From NCBI RefSeq assembly GCF_005869225.1, contig NZ_SWFP01000001.1, positions 806,001 through 870,000 on the forward strand: DNA of 64,000 bases, read 5' to 3'. This DNA is from Dyadobacter bucti (lineage in GTDB: Bacteria > Bacteroidota > Bacteroidia > Cytophagales > Spirosomataceae). The number at the start of each line of letters is the position of its first letter. The stretch's first letter is position 1. Below are positions 1 to 9,735 of the stretch, piece after piece. The notes under the pieces are model-generated. The model was given only the letters and a program-made list of their open reading frames with translations, was not told where the DNA came from and ran no database searches. The translations under genes and the position numbers were made by a program.

Positions 1-526
1 CTCGGTATTCAAAGGAAGGCTTCTGCCGGTCATTGAGAGCAGTCAACCTGATGGTTTTCTGCTGCGGCACTTTGGTCACCTCCCGCGTGTACCACCGGCA
101 GCCGAGATAATCGGACAGATAACCGATGACCCCGTACAAAGTCCCTCGGGGCGCGCCGCCTGCAAGCAGCAGGTTTTTACCGTCAGAGCGGATTATAAAT
201 TCTTCTTTATCAAATTTTTCCGGCTGCACATCTGCCAGCAATTCCTTGGGTGCGTTTTTAAAACCAATATAAACGGCAGCTTTCCCATTGGTAGTCTGAT
301 GGACCACGGGAAGCCGGCAGCCGCTGATTTTTTCAAGATATGTCTGCAATTCCAGTGCGGCGTGCTTTTCAACGACCGAAGCTGTTTCCGAAACGAAGAT
401 CTGATAATCGCTTCTGCCGTTTTCTACCAGCAAACCCTGGGAATGAGCGTGCAGGGATATTATCAGCAGGACAAAAAACACCTGCCAGCGAATGACCATC
501 GCTGTTTTTCCAAGCATATGTTTCAT
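1..526 (-). CDS. DUF4838 / alpha-glucuronidase-N-like secreted protein, partial
   Basis: The gene starts at 526 and runs off the left edge, so only about 175 N-terminal residues are visible. After a signal peptide ending near HAHSQ, the translation shows AALELQTYLEKISGCRLPVV, then AVYIGF, then LAGGAPRGTLYGV and a DYLGCRWYTREV stretch. That order is typical of the GH67 N-terminal-like domain found in DUF4838 proteins, where it precedes a TIM-barrel catalytic domain. The catalytic part lies outside the window, so activity cannot be judged. The start lies 3 bases past the stop of the upstream glycosidase-like gene, so the two are almost certainly co-transcribed. Inferred role: a secreted glycan-processing protein. 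The family call is firm; the substrate is unknown. Confidence 0.8.
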   Translation of the reverse strand, partial: MKHMLGKTAMVIRWQVFFVLLIISLHAHSQGLLVENGRSDYQIFVSETASVVEKHAALELQTYLEKISGCRLPVVHQTTNGKAAVYIGFKNAPKELLADVQPEKFDKEEFIIRSDGKNLLLAGGAPRGTLYGVIGYLSDYLGCRWYTREVTKVPQQKTIRLTALNDRQKPSFEYR

Positions 527-529
527 GAT

Positions 530-1774
530 TTAATGTCGGGTTTTTAACAAATACAATTTTCCTTCACCAGGCAGAAAAGTCTCTGTCAGAAGACGAGCTT
601 TTTTATCAAAAGGCACTTTTTTCGGCTTGCCGTCCGAGGCTGGGATCTGCTGTATTTTCTTTACCTCAGCGGAAACCCGGAATGCGACCTGTGCCGGCTC
701 TTGAAAGGATTTATTGACCAGCATCACATAGGTTTTGCCATCGTACCGGTCTTTGAAACGCGTAAGGATCACTTTGGATGTCGGGTCCTGCGGACGCACC
801 ACAAAGTCGGCGGGCGGTAGCTGCGTACCCATCCAGAGGCTGTCGCCGGAATGATATACTTCATTGGCGTCCAGCCGGATGAGTGTTTTCCCCAAAGTTT
901 TCATTTCCGCATTAAATGCCTTGAAAGGTTCATAAAGGTTCGTTTTCTGACCGAGCGAGTCGATCACCGAATTCATGAATACCTGGCTGCCCTGGCCGGT
1001 GGGGGTAGCATAGCAAAACCAGACCGGATTCTTGATCCCGTATGCCAGATTGGAGTATACATTCAGCCGCATTTCGTCGACCGTCGGGCGCCTGTAAATA
1101 TCCACGATACCAAATGACTGCAGGTAATTGGCAGTTTTAACATGATACTTCAGCCCGGCCCTCCTGATAATATCCAGGTTGTTGTAATAGGATTTCTCAA
1201 ACCGTCCGTTTCGCTTGTACGGGTAAATATCGAAGGAAAGGTAACGCAGGTTCTCTTTGCCCACGCCTTCGATCCACCGTTCCACATAGCCTTTTTCGTA
1301 ATTTTCTAGCGCAAAATCGGGGAACAGGTTGACGTGCGGGTTACGGGCAGTATCCAGCTGACCAATAAGCCGGTATGTTTTGATTGCCCAGTCGAGCATA
1401 GTGCTGTCGGGTTCGTCGCGGATGTAATATCCGCCTGTCGCGGGGTGGTTCCGATAAGTATCGACCATCGCCCTGATCTCCTCCTCGCTGCCGGTCACCC
1501 GGGGATCGGATACGTATACTTTCATGCCGTATTTTTGGGCAAGATCGAGCATGCGGAAATTCTTTTCGGGAGTGTTCAGGTCGGTGCTTGAAACGTTCTG
1601 AACAATGTCCACATGCGTTTCGCTCAGGATGCGGTACTGCTCGTCGGTAGTATGTTTCCACACCGGCGGCCAGAAAATTCCGATACTGAAAACATCGTCT
1701 TTATGCTGGGCACTGACATGGAAGCAGCAAAGCCATAGTATGGCCGGTAAAATTCTTTTCAGGAAAAAGCGCAT
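530..1774 (-). CDS. Secreted TIM-barrel glycoside-hydrolase-like protein
   Basis: This is a 414-residue protein with a signal peptide ending at VSAQ. The body reads like a (beta/alpha)8 barrel of the beta-galactosidase or GH42-like type. It has FWPPVWKHT near the start, GGYYIRDEPDS with Glu121 as a possible acid/base after strand 4, and LSFDIYPYKRNG further on. A conserved WFCYATPTG stretch follows, and the last 120 residues look like a beta-sandwich. It precedes a DUF4838 gene by 3 bases, so they form a two-gene unit. I cannot assign a numbered GH family from sequence alone, and the second catalytic carboxylate is not certain. Role inferred: cleavage of an exported or periplasmic glycan. Confidence 0.6.
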   Translation of the reverse strand: MRFFLKRILPAILWLCCFHVSAQHKDDVFSIGIFWPPVWKHTTDEQYRILSETHVDIVQNVSSTDLNTPEKNFRMLDLAQKYGMKVYVSDPRVTGSEEEIRAMVDTYRNHPATGGYYIRDEPDSTMLDWAIKTYRLIGQLDTARNPHVNLFPDFALENYEKGYVERWIEGVGKENLRYLSFDIYPYKRNGRFEKSYYNNLDIIRRAGLKYHVKTANYLQSFGIVDIYRRPTVDEMRLNVYSNLAYGIKNPVWFCYATPTGQGSQVFMNSVIDSLGQKTNLYEPFKAFNAEMKTLGKTLIRLDANEVYHSGDSLWMGTQLPPADFVVRPQDPTSKVILTRFKDRYDGKTYVMLVNKSFQEPAQVAFRVSAEVKKIQQIPASDGKPKKVPFDKKARLLTETFLPGEGKLYLLKTRH

Positions 1775-1887
1775 TTTTTAAAAGGATTTAGGATTTCCGT
1801 TCCGCAAGGCAGGCACGGAGCTATATTGAATACGCGCAATTGTTACCGAAAGGCTATCTGACCGGCTGGCTTTGTTACACCCGCAGT

Positions 1888-2334
1888 TTATTTTTCCCTG
1901 ATGTACTTTTTGCTGATTTCTTCACTACGGAGTTCCGCTTTGGTAGTTCTTTCGTAGAGCGAAAGTTCGTCCTGCGACGTTTGTTCAACCCGGTAGCATT
2001 TGGTTACACCATCGGTTACTGCTTCCATGATGTCGTTCTCGAAATTCAAAAAGTAATCGTAAGTCAAAAACTTGGTTTCTGGCCCGGTTTCAGGCTTTTT
2101 ATAGGAAATAGCAATGGTCATATAGCCGCTCTCTTTCCGGAAGGTCAGGGTTTCTGCATAAAAATCAGATCCCTGCCCCTGCGTCTTATACGTCCAGTTG
2201 CCTACCAGGTACTCCGCCAGCTCTTTGTCCTTGACAACGTCGGCCAGCGTCCGGGGTGTAGCACTGCCCTGCATACAGGATTGAGCCACACAAAACAAGG
2301 TGGTTAATGCAAAGAAGAATAAAAGTTTTTTCAT
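1888..2334 (-). CDS. Small lipoprotein of unknown function
   Basis: The product has 148 residues with a clear lipoprotein signal: MKKLL, a hydrophobic stretch and a lipobox ending at Cys20 (CVAQSC). The mature part has alternating hydrophobic residues (YLVGNWTYKTQ, GYMTIAISYK, YDYFLNFENDIMEAV), which suggests a small beta-barrel or lipocalin-like fold, but I do not recognise a family. It stands alone: 113 bases separate it from the glycosidase-like gene downstream, and a terminator-like hairpin separates it from the SusC/SusD operon upstream. Reading frame and signal peptide are convincing; function is unknown. Confidence 0.65.
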   Translation of the reverse strand: MKKLLFFFALTTLFCVAQSCMQGSATPRTLADVVKDKELAEYLVGNWTYKTQGQGSDFYAETLTFRKESGYMTIAISYKKPETGPETKFLTYDYFLNFENDIMEAVTDGVTKCYRVEQTSQDELSLYERTTKAELRSEEISKKYIREK

Positions 2335-2586
2335 GGAATGGCAGTAGCTAACCCGTTGAAAACCTAAGACTTTGTTTGTCCGGGACGATTTATTTTAATA
2401 GAGGATTGACATTATAGACGTAATTCTACAAAAACCAAAACTAATATCAAAAAATGCGCGAAATAATTATTTTTTCGCTTTGCTACTTATCAACTATTTA
2501 CAATAATCTCTGAAAACTTTTATATAAAATCCCACTTCACACATGCTATACATGACACCTACCGGTACGCTCTGGATCAAACTGCC

Positions 2587-2616
2587 TTACCAGCCGGCAG
2601 AACTCCCGGCTGGTAA
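2587..2616 (-). terminator. Hairpin terminator after susD
   Basis: A perfect 11-base inverted repeat, TTACCAGCCGG at 2587-2597 and CCGGCTGGTAA at 2606-2616, encloses an 8-base loop. It begins 20 bases past the susD stop on the minus strand, where it would end the sigma/FecR/SusC/SusD transcript. There is no long T tract. The rest of the 300-base gap (2335-2635) is AT-rich and shows no gene. Confidence 0.7.
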
Positions 2617-2635
2617 AACATAGTCTGATTTCACT

Positions 2636-4405
2636 TTACCAGGGTTTTGAAGTTCCCTGGATCAGCCACATTTTGGACCACTGCTCGTTTGTCGCCGGGG
2701 TTAAGCGGGAAATCGCCGTGTTGGTGCTGGCCGCATTGTAATTCAGCTCACTCTCTCCGTAAATGTAGCGGACCGGGATCTTCTCACCCATCGCTCCGTT
2801 CTGAACGTTTTTGCCAATATCCGGAAAACCTGTCCGTCTCCAGTCGAACCAGCCTTCCATGGTTGAGAAAGATGCCAGCCATTTCTGCTGCATGACCAAC
2901 TCCAGCGGGTCGGCTGCTGCCTTAAATTCCTTTTCCAGCGCGCTCAGAAAAGTAACCGGTTGAAAAGCTTCGGTCGCGTGGGTGATCGGGTTGTAAACCT
3001 TGGCGTCTCCGGCCGCAACACCATATTGTTCCAGCGAGGCGGATATCCCGGCAGCGGTATGCGTCCATGCGTCCGACGACAACCATCCGCGAACGGCCGC
3101 TTCCGCGAGCATAAAATTCACCTCCGAGGCCGATATAAAAGTACTTTTCACCAGCGGGCTTGTGTTAGCCCTGTACATGGTACCGAGGTAGGACACAAAG
3201 GGGTTGGCTGCACCGCCATCATAAATCCCGCTGCCCAGCGCCACTGCCTGCGCCCGGTGCGCAGCATTGTTATTGTTATAGCTGTCCGGGTCCGAGAGTG
3301 CGATTTTCAAACCGACGTACAAGGAAGTATCAGTCCCGGCGATGTAAGTTTTCACGTATCTTTTCACCGCCCCCGCGGCATCTTTTGCAATCACCACATC
3401 AGCGCCGCGGTCACGCACCAAAGTCTGTACTTCTACCGGCCTGAACCAGATCGTGAGCCGTGGGTCTTTGCGGATTTTCAGATAATCCACTACTGTGGAA
3501 GCTGCTTTTACCCGGTAAAACTCAGACTCTCCCGTCGTGATCAGCGGCCCGAGCGGCCAGGAATCTATTGTGTTGGTACCCGGAAAACCTACCGAAGCAT
3601 TGTCGGTAGCAGCGGTAATGATCGGATATTTGACAGCATCAGCAATCATTTTGGTGAAATCCGCGCTGACATTGATGCCAGCCGCGGTCATATCCGCGGC
3701 TTTTTCCGACAGCCTCAGCAGGTATCTCAGGTGGAGTGAGTTGGCAAATTTCCGCCATTTGAGCACGTCTCCGCCATACAATATATCAGCCTTTTTCATC
3801 ACCGCGGAGCTGACAGCCCCCGCCTTTTGCAAGTCCGTGTTAGCTTCTTCCAGGTCGGCGATGATACCGGCAAAAACATCCTTCTGCGCATCAAATGCAG
3901 GTTGGAGATTTGCAGTCCCCCGAAAAGCCTCTTTGTAAGGAATATCGCCCCACATGGAGCTGTGCATCCCGAACCAGAATGCCTGCATTACCTTCGCGGT
4001 ACCCTTGATGAACAGCGAGTCGGGATTGCCTGGTGCGCGGGTTTCGAGATAGGCAGCATTGGACAACGGCTGGTGCAGGCCCCGGTAATCGAAAGACAGG
4101 GGCGCCCAGGCAAACTGATTTGTGATCGAATATTCCAGAAAATCCCGCTGGGTATACTGCATCGCATCGGGAACCAGTTTCTGTGTTACATTCCCTGCAA
4201 AAGTCAGATCCGTCAGTTCGGTGGCGCTGCCCGAAATCACGGAAGTCAGCACATAAGCCGGGTTCACTTTATCGTCCGTCAGCTCATTGGGATTGCGGTT
4301 GATTTCGGTAAGGTCCTGACAGCCAGTAACCAGCAGCATAACGAACAAGCCCGAAAAACCACTCCATGTACCGAATCTATGAATGGATATCATGTTGAAC
4401 TGCAT
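2636..4405 (-). CDS. SusD/RagB-like surface glycan-binding lipoprotein (SusD-like_2 type)
   Basis: This 589-residue outer-membrane lipoprotein pairs with the SusC directly upstream. The signal ends in a lipobox with Cys29 (LLVTGC), followed by the typical QDLTEINRNPNELTD opening of the SusD-like_2 branch. A tetratricopeptide-like region (FIKGTAKVMQAFWFGMHSSMWGDIPYKEAF) and the late MQQKWLASFSTMEGWFDWRRTGFP motif also fit. The start codon directly abuts the SusC stop, so translation is coupled. SusD proteins sit over the SusC channel and hand over oligosaccharides or peptides; the ligand cannot be read from sequence. The operon is most likely switched by the sigma/FecR pair upstream. Confidence 0.93.
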   Translation of the reverse strand: MQFNMISIHRFGTWSGFSGLFVMLLVTGCQDLTEINRNPNELTDDKVNPAYVLTSVISGSATELTDLTFAGNVTQKLVPDAMQYTQRDFLEYSITNQFAWAPLSFDYRGLHQPLSNAAYLETRAPGNPDSLFIKGTAKVMQAFWFGMHSSMWGDIPYKEAFRGTANLQPAFDAQKDVFAGIIADLEEANTDLQKAGAVSSAVMKKADILYGGDVLKWRKFANSLHLRYLLRLSEKAADMTAAGINVSADFTKMIADAVKYPIITAATDNASVGFPGTNTIDSWPLGPLITTGESEFYRVKAASTVVDYLKIRKDPRLTIWFRPVEVQTLVRDRGADVVIAKDAAGAVKRYVKTYIAGTDTSLYVGLKIALSDPDSYNNNNAAHRAQAVALGSGIYDGGAANPFVSYLGTMYRANTSPLVKSTFISASEVNFMLAEAAVRGWLSSDAWTHTAAGISASLEQYGVAAGDAKVYNPITHATEAFQPVTFLSALEKEFKAAADPLELVMQQKWLASFSTMEGWFDWRRTGFPDIGKNVQNGAMGEKIPVRYIYGESELNYNAASTNTAISRLTPATNEQWSKMWLIQGTSKPW

Positions 4406-7400
4406 TTAGAATTGAATGTTTAATTTAAGACCGACCGACATGGTCGTAGGATAAAAAGAAGCCCTGTCGAAGCCCAGCAGGTAGTTGGTAGACGTTGAAA
4501 ACTGATCGTTGGTGTTCATCATCGTAGATTCCGGGTCCAGATGGTTTTTTGCTTTGGTCCACAACATAATGTTCCGGGCAAAAACCGACACCGACACTCC
4601 ACCCGATGCGACCCGCCGCGTGATCGTTTCCGGCAGGCGGTATGCGATTGCCAGTTCTCTAAGTTTGATAAAAGATGCATCGTAAATCCAGCTCTGCACG
4701 CCCCGGCTCCAGTAACCCGATCCTGGATCGGCGATGAGGTCACTACGGAAATATTTGGTCCCCGCAGCTCCGAAATTCTCGATATACTCGCCGTTTCCGT
4801 CCGAAATCACACCCGGGAAAAATGCTCCGTTCGCAACGGCTCCTCCATAATCAAAGCCACCCAGTTCCGCCGTGCGCCCGCCCACGTATGTCAGACCATC
4901 CATCGCATTGTATTTCTGAGGATTATTTTTGATTTCGGCAGCCAGCTGGGCATTGTCCCCGTTGAAAGAATTGTTGCTGAGTATACCGGTAAAAGTGCTG
5001 GAACCGTCCCCCTTGTACCAGCTGTCCTGGCGGCCGTCCCGGGTCATGCGTTTCATGCTTTCGGAATAATAGTCCCCGCCTTTGCGCCAGTCGAGGCTGG
5101 CAGAGATCGTAAAACGTTTTACATTCAGATTGCTCTGCAGCCCGAGCGTGAAATCGGGGATAACATTGCCCAGCTTGATATTGGAAAGGCCCTGCTGAAC
5201 GTAGCCATTGTTATTGAGCAAAGGCCAGCCCGCATATTCCCCCTCCGTTACACGGATCACATCCGGCCCCCAAAGGTCGCCGACGTTACCACCCAGGGTA
5301 GTCTGGCTGTAAATGTTGTTCCTCGACCAGAACTGGTGGTTGCTTACCCCCTCCGGCAAGGCTGTCAGCTTGCTTCGTTCTTTGGTAAAATTAAAAGTAA
5401 CATCCCATAACAGGTCCTTTTTCTGAACCGGAACTGCACGGAGCGAAATTTCGACGCCCCTGTTGCGCACCACCCCGGCATTTACATTGGCACCGGTATA
5501 ACCCGTAGAGCCGGAAACAGAAATACTGGTGATCTGTTTTTTGTCCTCCACATCATAATAGGTAAAGTTTAAGCCCAGCCGTTTTTTGAAAAATGCAGCG
5601 TCCAGACCGATTTCAGAGGAAATAATACTTTGCGGCAACAAATTGTTGGTTGGCGTCGTACCCGGCAGCGAATAAGTGGTATTCTCGCCCCAGGTAGATC
5701 TTGACAGCGCCATCGACAATCTGTAAGGATCGGTGTCCTTTCCGACATTGGCCCAGCCGCCCCGCAGTTTCAGAAGAGATATTGATTTGGGAAGTGCCAA
5801 AAGATCCGAAACGATCACGCTCAGAGAAGCCGAAGGATAAAAGTATGACCTGTTGTTGACGGGCAAAGTGCTGGACCAGTCGTTCCGTCCGGTAAGTTCC
5901 AGAAAAACCGCATCCCGGAATCCGAATGAAGCTGTTCCGTAAAGGCTGTTGATCCTTTTATTGATCTTGACCGCGGTATAGCCGACCGACGAACGGTCGA
6001 TATTACTGGCAGTATACAGTCCCGGAAGTACATAACGCTGTCCCGTAATGGTCGCAAGCTGGTTATTCTGGAAAAACAGGTTTCCTCCCCCGGAAGCATC
6101 CACAGAAAAGTGGCCGAGCACTTTTTTATAGTTCAAAAGAAAATCCGTATTGATCTCCTGAAAATTCCGGGATATATGTGAGTACCCTCCCTGCGGCAAT
6201 GATTTTTCGGACATGGCAGTCCGGTTATCGGTCGTGTAAGACTCATTGAAGCCCCCAACCCTTGCCATCAGGCTGAGATCGTCGGTCATGTTATAATTCA
6301 GCCTCACATTGCCGTAAGGCCTTACTTTTCTGAAAGTATTGATGTTTTCATTTACAGTAAACCATGGATTGTTAAAGCCGTTTGCCCAGACATTCTGCTG
6401 AACATCCTTCTCGGCCCAGTAATTTTTCAGATCGTTAATATCCAGCCAGTTCGGGGTAAAATAAAGATCCTCGTAGGGATAATTGTCGTAGGATAAACCT
6501 CTGAAATTATCCGATCCGGAATTGAGATAGTTAAAATTGGCATTCACGCTCAGCTTTTTGGTGAACTGGTAACTGGCTGAAAGCGCGAGTGCGTCTTTGC
6601 GCAGGTTGCTCTGCGGGTACACGCCTTTCACACGTGTATCTGAAAGCGAGAGGGAAAAGCTCAGCTTTTCATTGGTGTTTGAAATCGTGATGTCATTTAC
6701 ATAGCTGTTTCCGACAGTTACGAAATCAGTAACATTGTCGGGATGGGGTGTCAGCGGCGTGGCTTCACCGTTGGTTCCGAACCTCGCCACCGATGTTCCC
6801 ATTTCGGGTCCCCACCAAAGGTTGGTCGCCTGGTTAAAATTTCCGTTGGAGCCGGTGGCAAACCGCTGCTGGATGGGTACGTACTGGTAGGGAATGCTGG
6901 CGGTGTAAGCTGCATTCACACTTACTCCCAAACCTTTTTTTCCCTTATTGCCGCTTTTGGTAGTGATCAGCAACACCCCGCTCCCTGCTCTCGAACCATA
7001 TAACGCAGCCGCACTCGGCCCTTTCAGCACATTCACGCTTTCAATATTGTCCGCGCTCAGGTCGGACAGTACGCTGATGTCCGTGCCGGTCGGCAGGCCG
7101 TCCACCACGATAAGGGGAGAATTATTGCCTGACAACGAAGTGTAGCCGCGGATCAGCACAATAGGATCGCTGTTCATATCGGGCGTAGTGTTGATCACCC
7201 GCACTCCGGTTACTTTTCCCGTAAGTCCATTGACCACATTGTCCTGCGGGACCCTTGTCAGGTCTTCATTCTTGATTTCACTGACCGAGTATCCCAGCGC
7301 TTTTTTGCTGCGCTGCAACCCAAGCGCCGTCACCACCACTTCGTCCAGCGACTTGTTGTCCTGCAAAAGGCGAATGGTCAGCTGGCTTTCTTTACCCACC

Positions 7401-7984
7401 GTAATATCCTGAGAAACATACCCAACGAATGAAAATGTGAGAATGGCCCCCTGATCCGGTATTTGCAGTGAAAAGCGTCCGTTTTCATCGGTCGTGGTCC
7501 CGCGTTGCTCGCCTTTCAGCAGGATGCTCACCCCCGGCAGCGGCTGCTGCTGGTCATCGAACACGGTTCCGGTAACGCTCCTTTCTGCCGGTATTTCCGG
7601 GATAAATGATTGAACACTATCTGCTAAAACCGTCACAGGAAGGCTCAGGATAATACGCTTCCCCATACTCCGGTAATTGATCTTATCGGGTAAAAACAGT
7701 TCGTCGAGAATCTGCGCAACTGTTTTTTCACTGGAACTGATACTTACTTTCCGGTTCAGCGGGATTGAACGTGAGCTATATACGAAACTTACTTTTGCCT
7801 GATTTTCCAGCTTTTCCAGCACGGCCCTGATACTCGTTTCCCGCACGTTAAGCTTTACTTTGGCATACAAAAGATCCTGTGTCTGCGTGCCTGGATCCTC
7901 CGGAAACCCGAAGGCCAGGAATGGCAGAAGGATCAGGGCGAGCAATATTTTCCCGCAAGACTTGTACCGTCTTCCTTTTTTCAT
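4406..7984 (-). CDS. SusC/RagA TonB-dependent transporter with STN signalling domain
   Basis: The product has 1192 residues from the ATG at 7984; a TTG three codons earlier is less likely. In order: a signal peptide, an STN (secretin/TonB short N-terminal) domain around residues 35-100 (KVKLNVRETSIRAVLEKLENQ, KVSFVYSS), a carboxypeptidase-regulatory-like beta-sandwich near 135-215 (VTGTVFDDQQQPLPGVSILLKG), a plug with the SusC signature (NVLKGPSAAALYGSRAGSGVLLITTK), and a long beta-barrel ending in LKLNIQF. It forms the ligand channel with the SusD that follows. The STN domain is the known contact for FecR-type anti-sigma factors and explains the neighbouring FecR and ECF sigma genes. The other two SusC proteins in this window lack STN. 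Confidence 0.95.
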   Translation of the reverse strand: MKKGRRYKSCGKILLALILLPFLAFGFPEDPGTQTQDLLYAKVKLNVRETSIRAVLEKLENQAKVSFVYSSRSIPLNRKVSISSSEKTVAQILDELFLPDKINYRSMGKRIILSLPVTVLADSVQSFIPEIPAERSVTGTVFDDQQQPLPGVSILLKGEQRGTTTDENGRFSLQIPDQGAILTFSFVGYVSQDITVGKESQLTIRLLQDNKSLDEVVVTALGLQRSKKALGYSVSEIKNEDLTRVPQDNVVNGLTGKVTGVRVINTTPDMNSDPIVLIRGYTSLSGNNSPLIVVDGLPTGTDISVLSDLSADNIESVNVLKGPSAAALYGSRAGSGVLLITTKSGNKGKKGLGVSVNAAYTASIPYQYVPIQQRFATGSNGNFNQATNLWWGPEMGTSVARFGTNGEATPLTPHPDNVTDFVTVGNSYVNDITISNTNEKLSFSLSLSDTRVKGVYPQSNLRKDALALSASYQFTKKLSVNANFNYLNSGSDNFRGLSYDNYPYEDLYFTPNWLDINDLKNYWAEKDVQQNVWANGFNNPWFTVNENINTFRKVRPYGNVRLNYNMTDDLSLMARVGGFNESYTTDNRTAMSEKSLPQGGYSHISRNFQEINTDFLLNYKKVLGHFSVDASGGGNLFFQNNQLATITGQRYVLPGLYTASNIDRSSVGYTAVKINKRINSLYGTASFGFRDAVFLELTGRNDWSSTLPVNNRSYFYPSASLSVIVSDLLALPKSISLLKLRGGWANVGKDTDPYRLSMALSRSTWGENTTYSLPGTTPTNNLLPQSIISSEIGLDAAFFKKRLGLNFTYYDVEDKKQITSISVSGSTGYTGANVNAGVVRNRGVEISLRAVPVQKKDLLWDVTFNFTKERSKLTALPEGVSNHQFWSRNNIYSQTTLGGNVGDLWGPDVIRVTEGEYAGWPLLNNNGYVQQGLSNIKLGNVIPDFTLGLQSNLNVKRFTISASLDWRKGGDYYSESMKRMTRDGRQDSWYKGDGSSTFTGILSNNSFNGDNAQLAAEIKNNPQKYNAMDGLTYVGGRTAELGGFDYGGAVANGAFFPGVISDGNGEYIENFGAAGTKYFRSDLIADPGSGYWSRGVQSWIYDASFIKLRELAIAYRLPETITRRVASGGVSVSVFARNIMLWTKAKNHLDPESTMMNTNDQFSTSTNYLLGFDRASFYPTTMSVGLKLNIQF

Positions 7985-8034
7985 ACTTTCCAATATTTTG
8001 GGTTAACAAGCGTTTTCCGGGATTTTCCGGAATG

Positions 8035-9087
8035 TCATTGATTAGGTACTACGCGGCCTGATACCGGCCCACAACCTCCTCCACTGATGTAAATACCAGC
8101 CTGATCTACGGTAAAGTGTGCATTCAAAGCACTCATCACGATGTCCAGCTGGGTTGAAAGGTCTTCGTCCGACAGGTCGGCTGTGACGGGGCAGTTGGGC
8201 AACTCCCGGTTTTCGACCCGGATTTCCACCCCATAGGACTTTTCCAGCACCGTGATCACCTCCGCGAGCGGGCGGTCATTGAACAGAAAGATATTGTCCG
8301 TTCGAACACCGGCCACAGGTTTCGGCGTTTCCACCAGACCAACCACCAGTTCAGGCTTGCCCGGCTGATAAGTTGCTTTCAGATTGGCGGTGAGGATCAC
8401 GCGTTGCGTTTCGCGTCCGGCGACCGGCTGGCCGTCTTTCCCGAGCATCGCGACTTCGACCTTTCCTGAGATCACTTCCACCTGCGTTGCCCCGCCCGAC
8501 GGATTTTTCCTGATACTGAATTCGGTGCCCAGTACACGTGTCAGGATCGCCCCTGCCCGGACAATAAAGGGAATGTTTCTGTTTTTGGTAACTGAAAAAA
8601 ATGCATCTCCCGTCAAAAGGACCGTGCGGGTAACTTTGTTAAAATCCGCCTCGTACTCGATACGTGAACCGGGATCCAGCTTAACGATACTCCGATCCGG
8701 CAATACAACCCGAAGCGGTGAATCCGTCCGGTTTTGCTGCACGACCGAAGTGCCGGAGGTAGCGGGCCCGTTTTCTTTCAGGTTCTTTGAAAGCTGGAAC
8801 CAGGCAAAACCGCAAACCAGCAGAAGAACAGCCGCGGCGGGATAAAAGTAACGGAAACGGTTTCCGGAGCGGTGCACAGCATCCGGGCGGCCCTGATCAG
8901 AGGCTGTCCGTTCGATTATTTTCATCCATACCTTTTCGTGCTCTCCCGGTTTCCGGCTCACATCGATGTCCGGATCGTCCAGGGCTTCATACCAGGTTTC
9001 CATAGCCTCACTTTCGTTGGCATCAGACTTACCTCTCCGGAACCGGGCAAGCATTTTCAGGAAACCTTCGGTGGTGTTGGACCCCAT
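8035..9087 (-). CDS. FecR-family anti-sigma factor
   Basis: This is a 350-residue inner-membrane regulator, counted from the ATG at 9087; an in-frame TTG at 9111 would add eight residues. The N-terminal cytoplasmic segment (about 1-78) would hold the sigma factor. One transmembrane helix follows (AAAVLLLVCGFAWFQL, about 82-98). Then comes the periplasmic FecR domain (RVVLPDRSIVKLDPGSRIEYE, VLLTGDAFFSV, ILTRVLGTEFSIR), and the end has the DUF4974 pattern (LAEVITVLEKSYGVEIRVEN). It lies between the sigma gene (72 bases upstream) and susC (50 bases downstream). Known logic: ligand binding by the STN-SusC is relayed through FecR, which frees the sigma factor. Confidence 0.93.
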   Translation of the reverse strand: MGSNTTEGFLKMLARFRRGKSDANESEAMETWYEALDDPDIDVSRKPGEHEKVWMKIIERTASDQGRPDAVHRSGNRFRYFYPAAAVLLLVCGFAWFQLSKNLKENGPATSGTSVVQQNRTDSPLRVVLPDRSIVKLDPGSRIEYEADFNKVTRTVLLTGDAFFSVTKNRNIPFIVRAGAILTRVLGTEFSIRKNPSGGATQVEVISGKVEVAMLGKDGQPVAGRETQRVILTANLKATYQPGKPELVVGLVETPKPVAGVRTDNIFLFNDRPLAEVITVLEKSYGVEIRVENRELPNCPVTADLSDEDLSTQLDIVMSALNAHFTVDQAGIYISGGGCGPVSGRVVPNQ

Positions 9088-9159
9088 GTTTTGCGGGTTG
9101 TTTAGTGACAAGACGTTTCATTGCGGAATCACCGCAAATGGTACCGTCATTTTTTTTAT

Positions 9160-9735
9160 TTATGAAGAAAATAATACGATCCAGAGCGGAAGAAAATCTT
9201 TCAGTGCCGTCCGCATGGTGCGTAAAGCAACTGTGATATGGTATTCCACAGTTCTTTTGGGAAGGGAAAGCAGTTTCGAGATTTCCCCGGCGGATAACAT
9301 TTCCCGGCGGTTAAGCTGGAAAATTTCCTTTGTTTTTTCGGGCATTGTACGCATTGCAGTATCAATGGCATTACTGAGCTCGTGCAGGGCCAGGAGGTCA
9401 GCGGTGGTATTCCCGAATTCCTCTGCCCGGCTTGCAAACTCCCGGGCGTAATTCCTGCGGACGATCTGCGCACGGACGTAGTCGAGAACCTTGTTCCGTA
9501 CAGACCGCAGCAAGTAGTTCCGGATAAGCCCGATCTCCGCCTGGTGACGGTTTTCCCAGAGATTTACAAACACATCCTGCACGATTTCCTCCGCGACTTC
9601 CTTTTCGTGCGTTTTTCTGAGCGCGAGACGGTACATTTCTTCCTGATACCGCTCATAAAGATCACGGAATGCCTTTCGGTCACCGTTGGCGAGATTGGAA
9701 ACCAGTTGCGTGTCACTTGGAAGAAAAGGGTTCAT
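9160..9735 (-). CDS. ECF RNA polymerase sigma factor (Bacteroidota SusCD-linked family)
   Basis: The product has 191 residues. Region 2 spans roughly 20-90 (DRKAFRDLYERYQEEMYRLA, EEIVQDVFVNLWENR, NYLLRSVRNKVLDYVR). Region 4 lies near 120-185 (MPEKTKEIFQLNRREMLSAGEISKLLSLPKRTVEYHI), the helix-turn-helix that reads the -35 element. It is the first gene of the sigma, FecR, SusC, SusD operon, an arrangement established for trans-envelope control of SusCD systems in this phylum. It very probably activates its own operon; no promoter consensus can be named from one example. The 272 bases upstream (9736-10007) are a divergent promoter region shared with the orphan sigma gene at 10008. Confidence 0.93.
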   Translation of the reverse strand: MNPFLPSDTQLVSNLANGDRKAFRDLYERYQEEMYRLALRKTHEKEVAEEIVQDVFVNLWENRHQAEIGLIRNYLLRSVRNKVLDYVRAQIVRRNYAREFASRAEEFGNTTADLLALHELSNAIDTAMRTMPEKTKEIFQLNRREMLSAGEISKLLSLPKRTVEYHITVALRTMRTALKDFLPLWIVLFSS

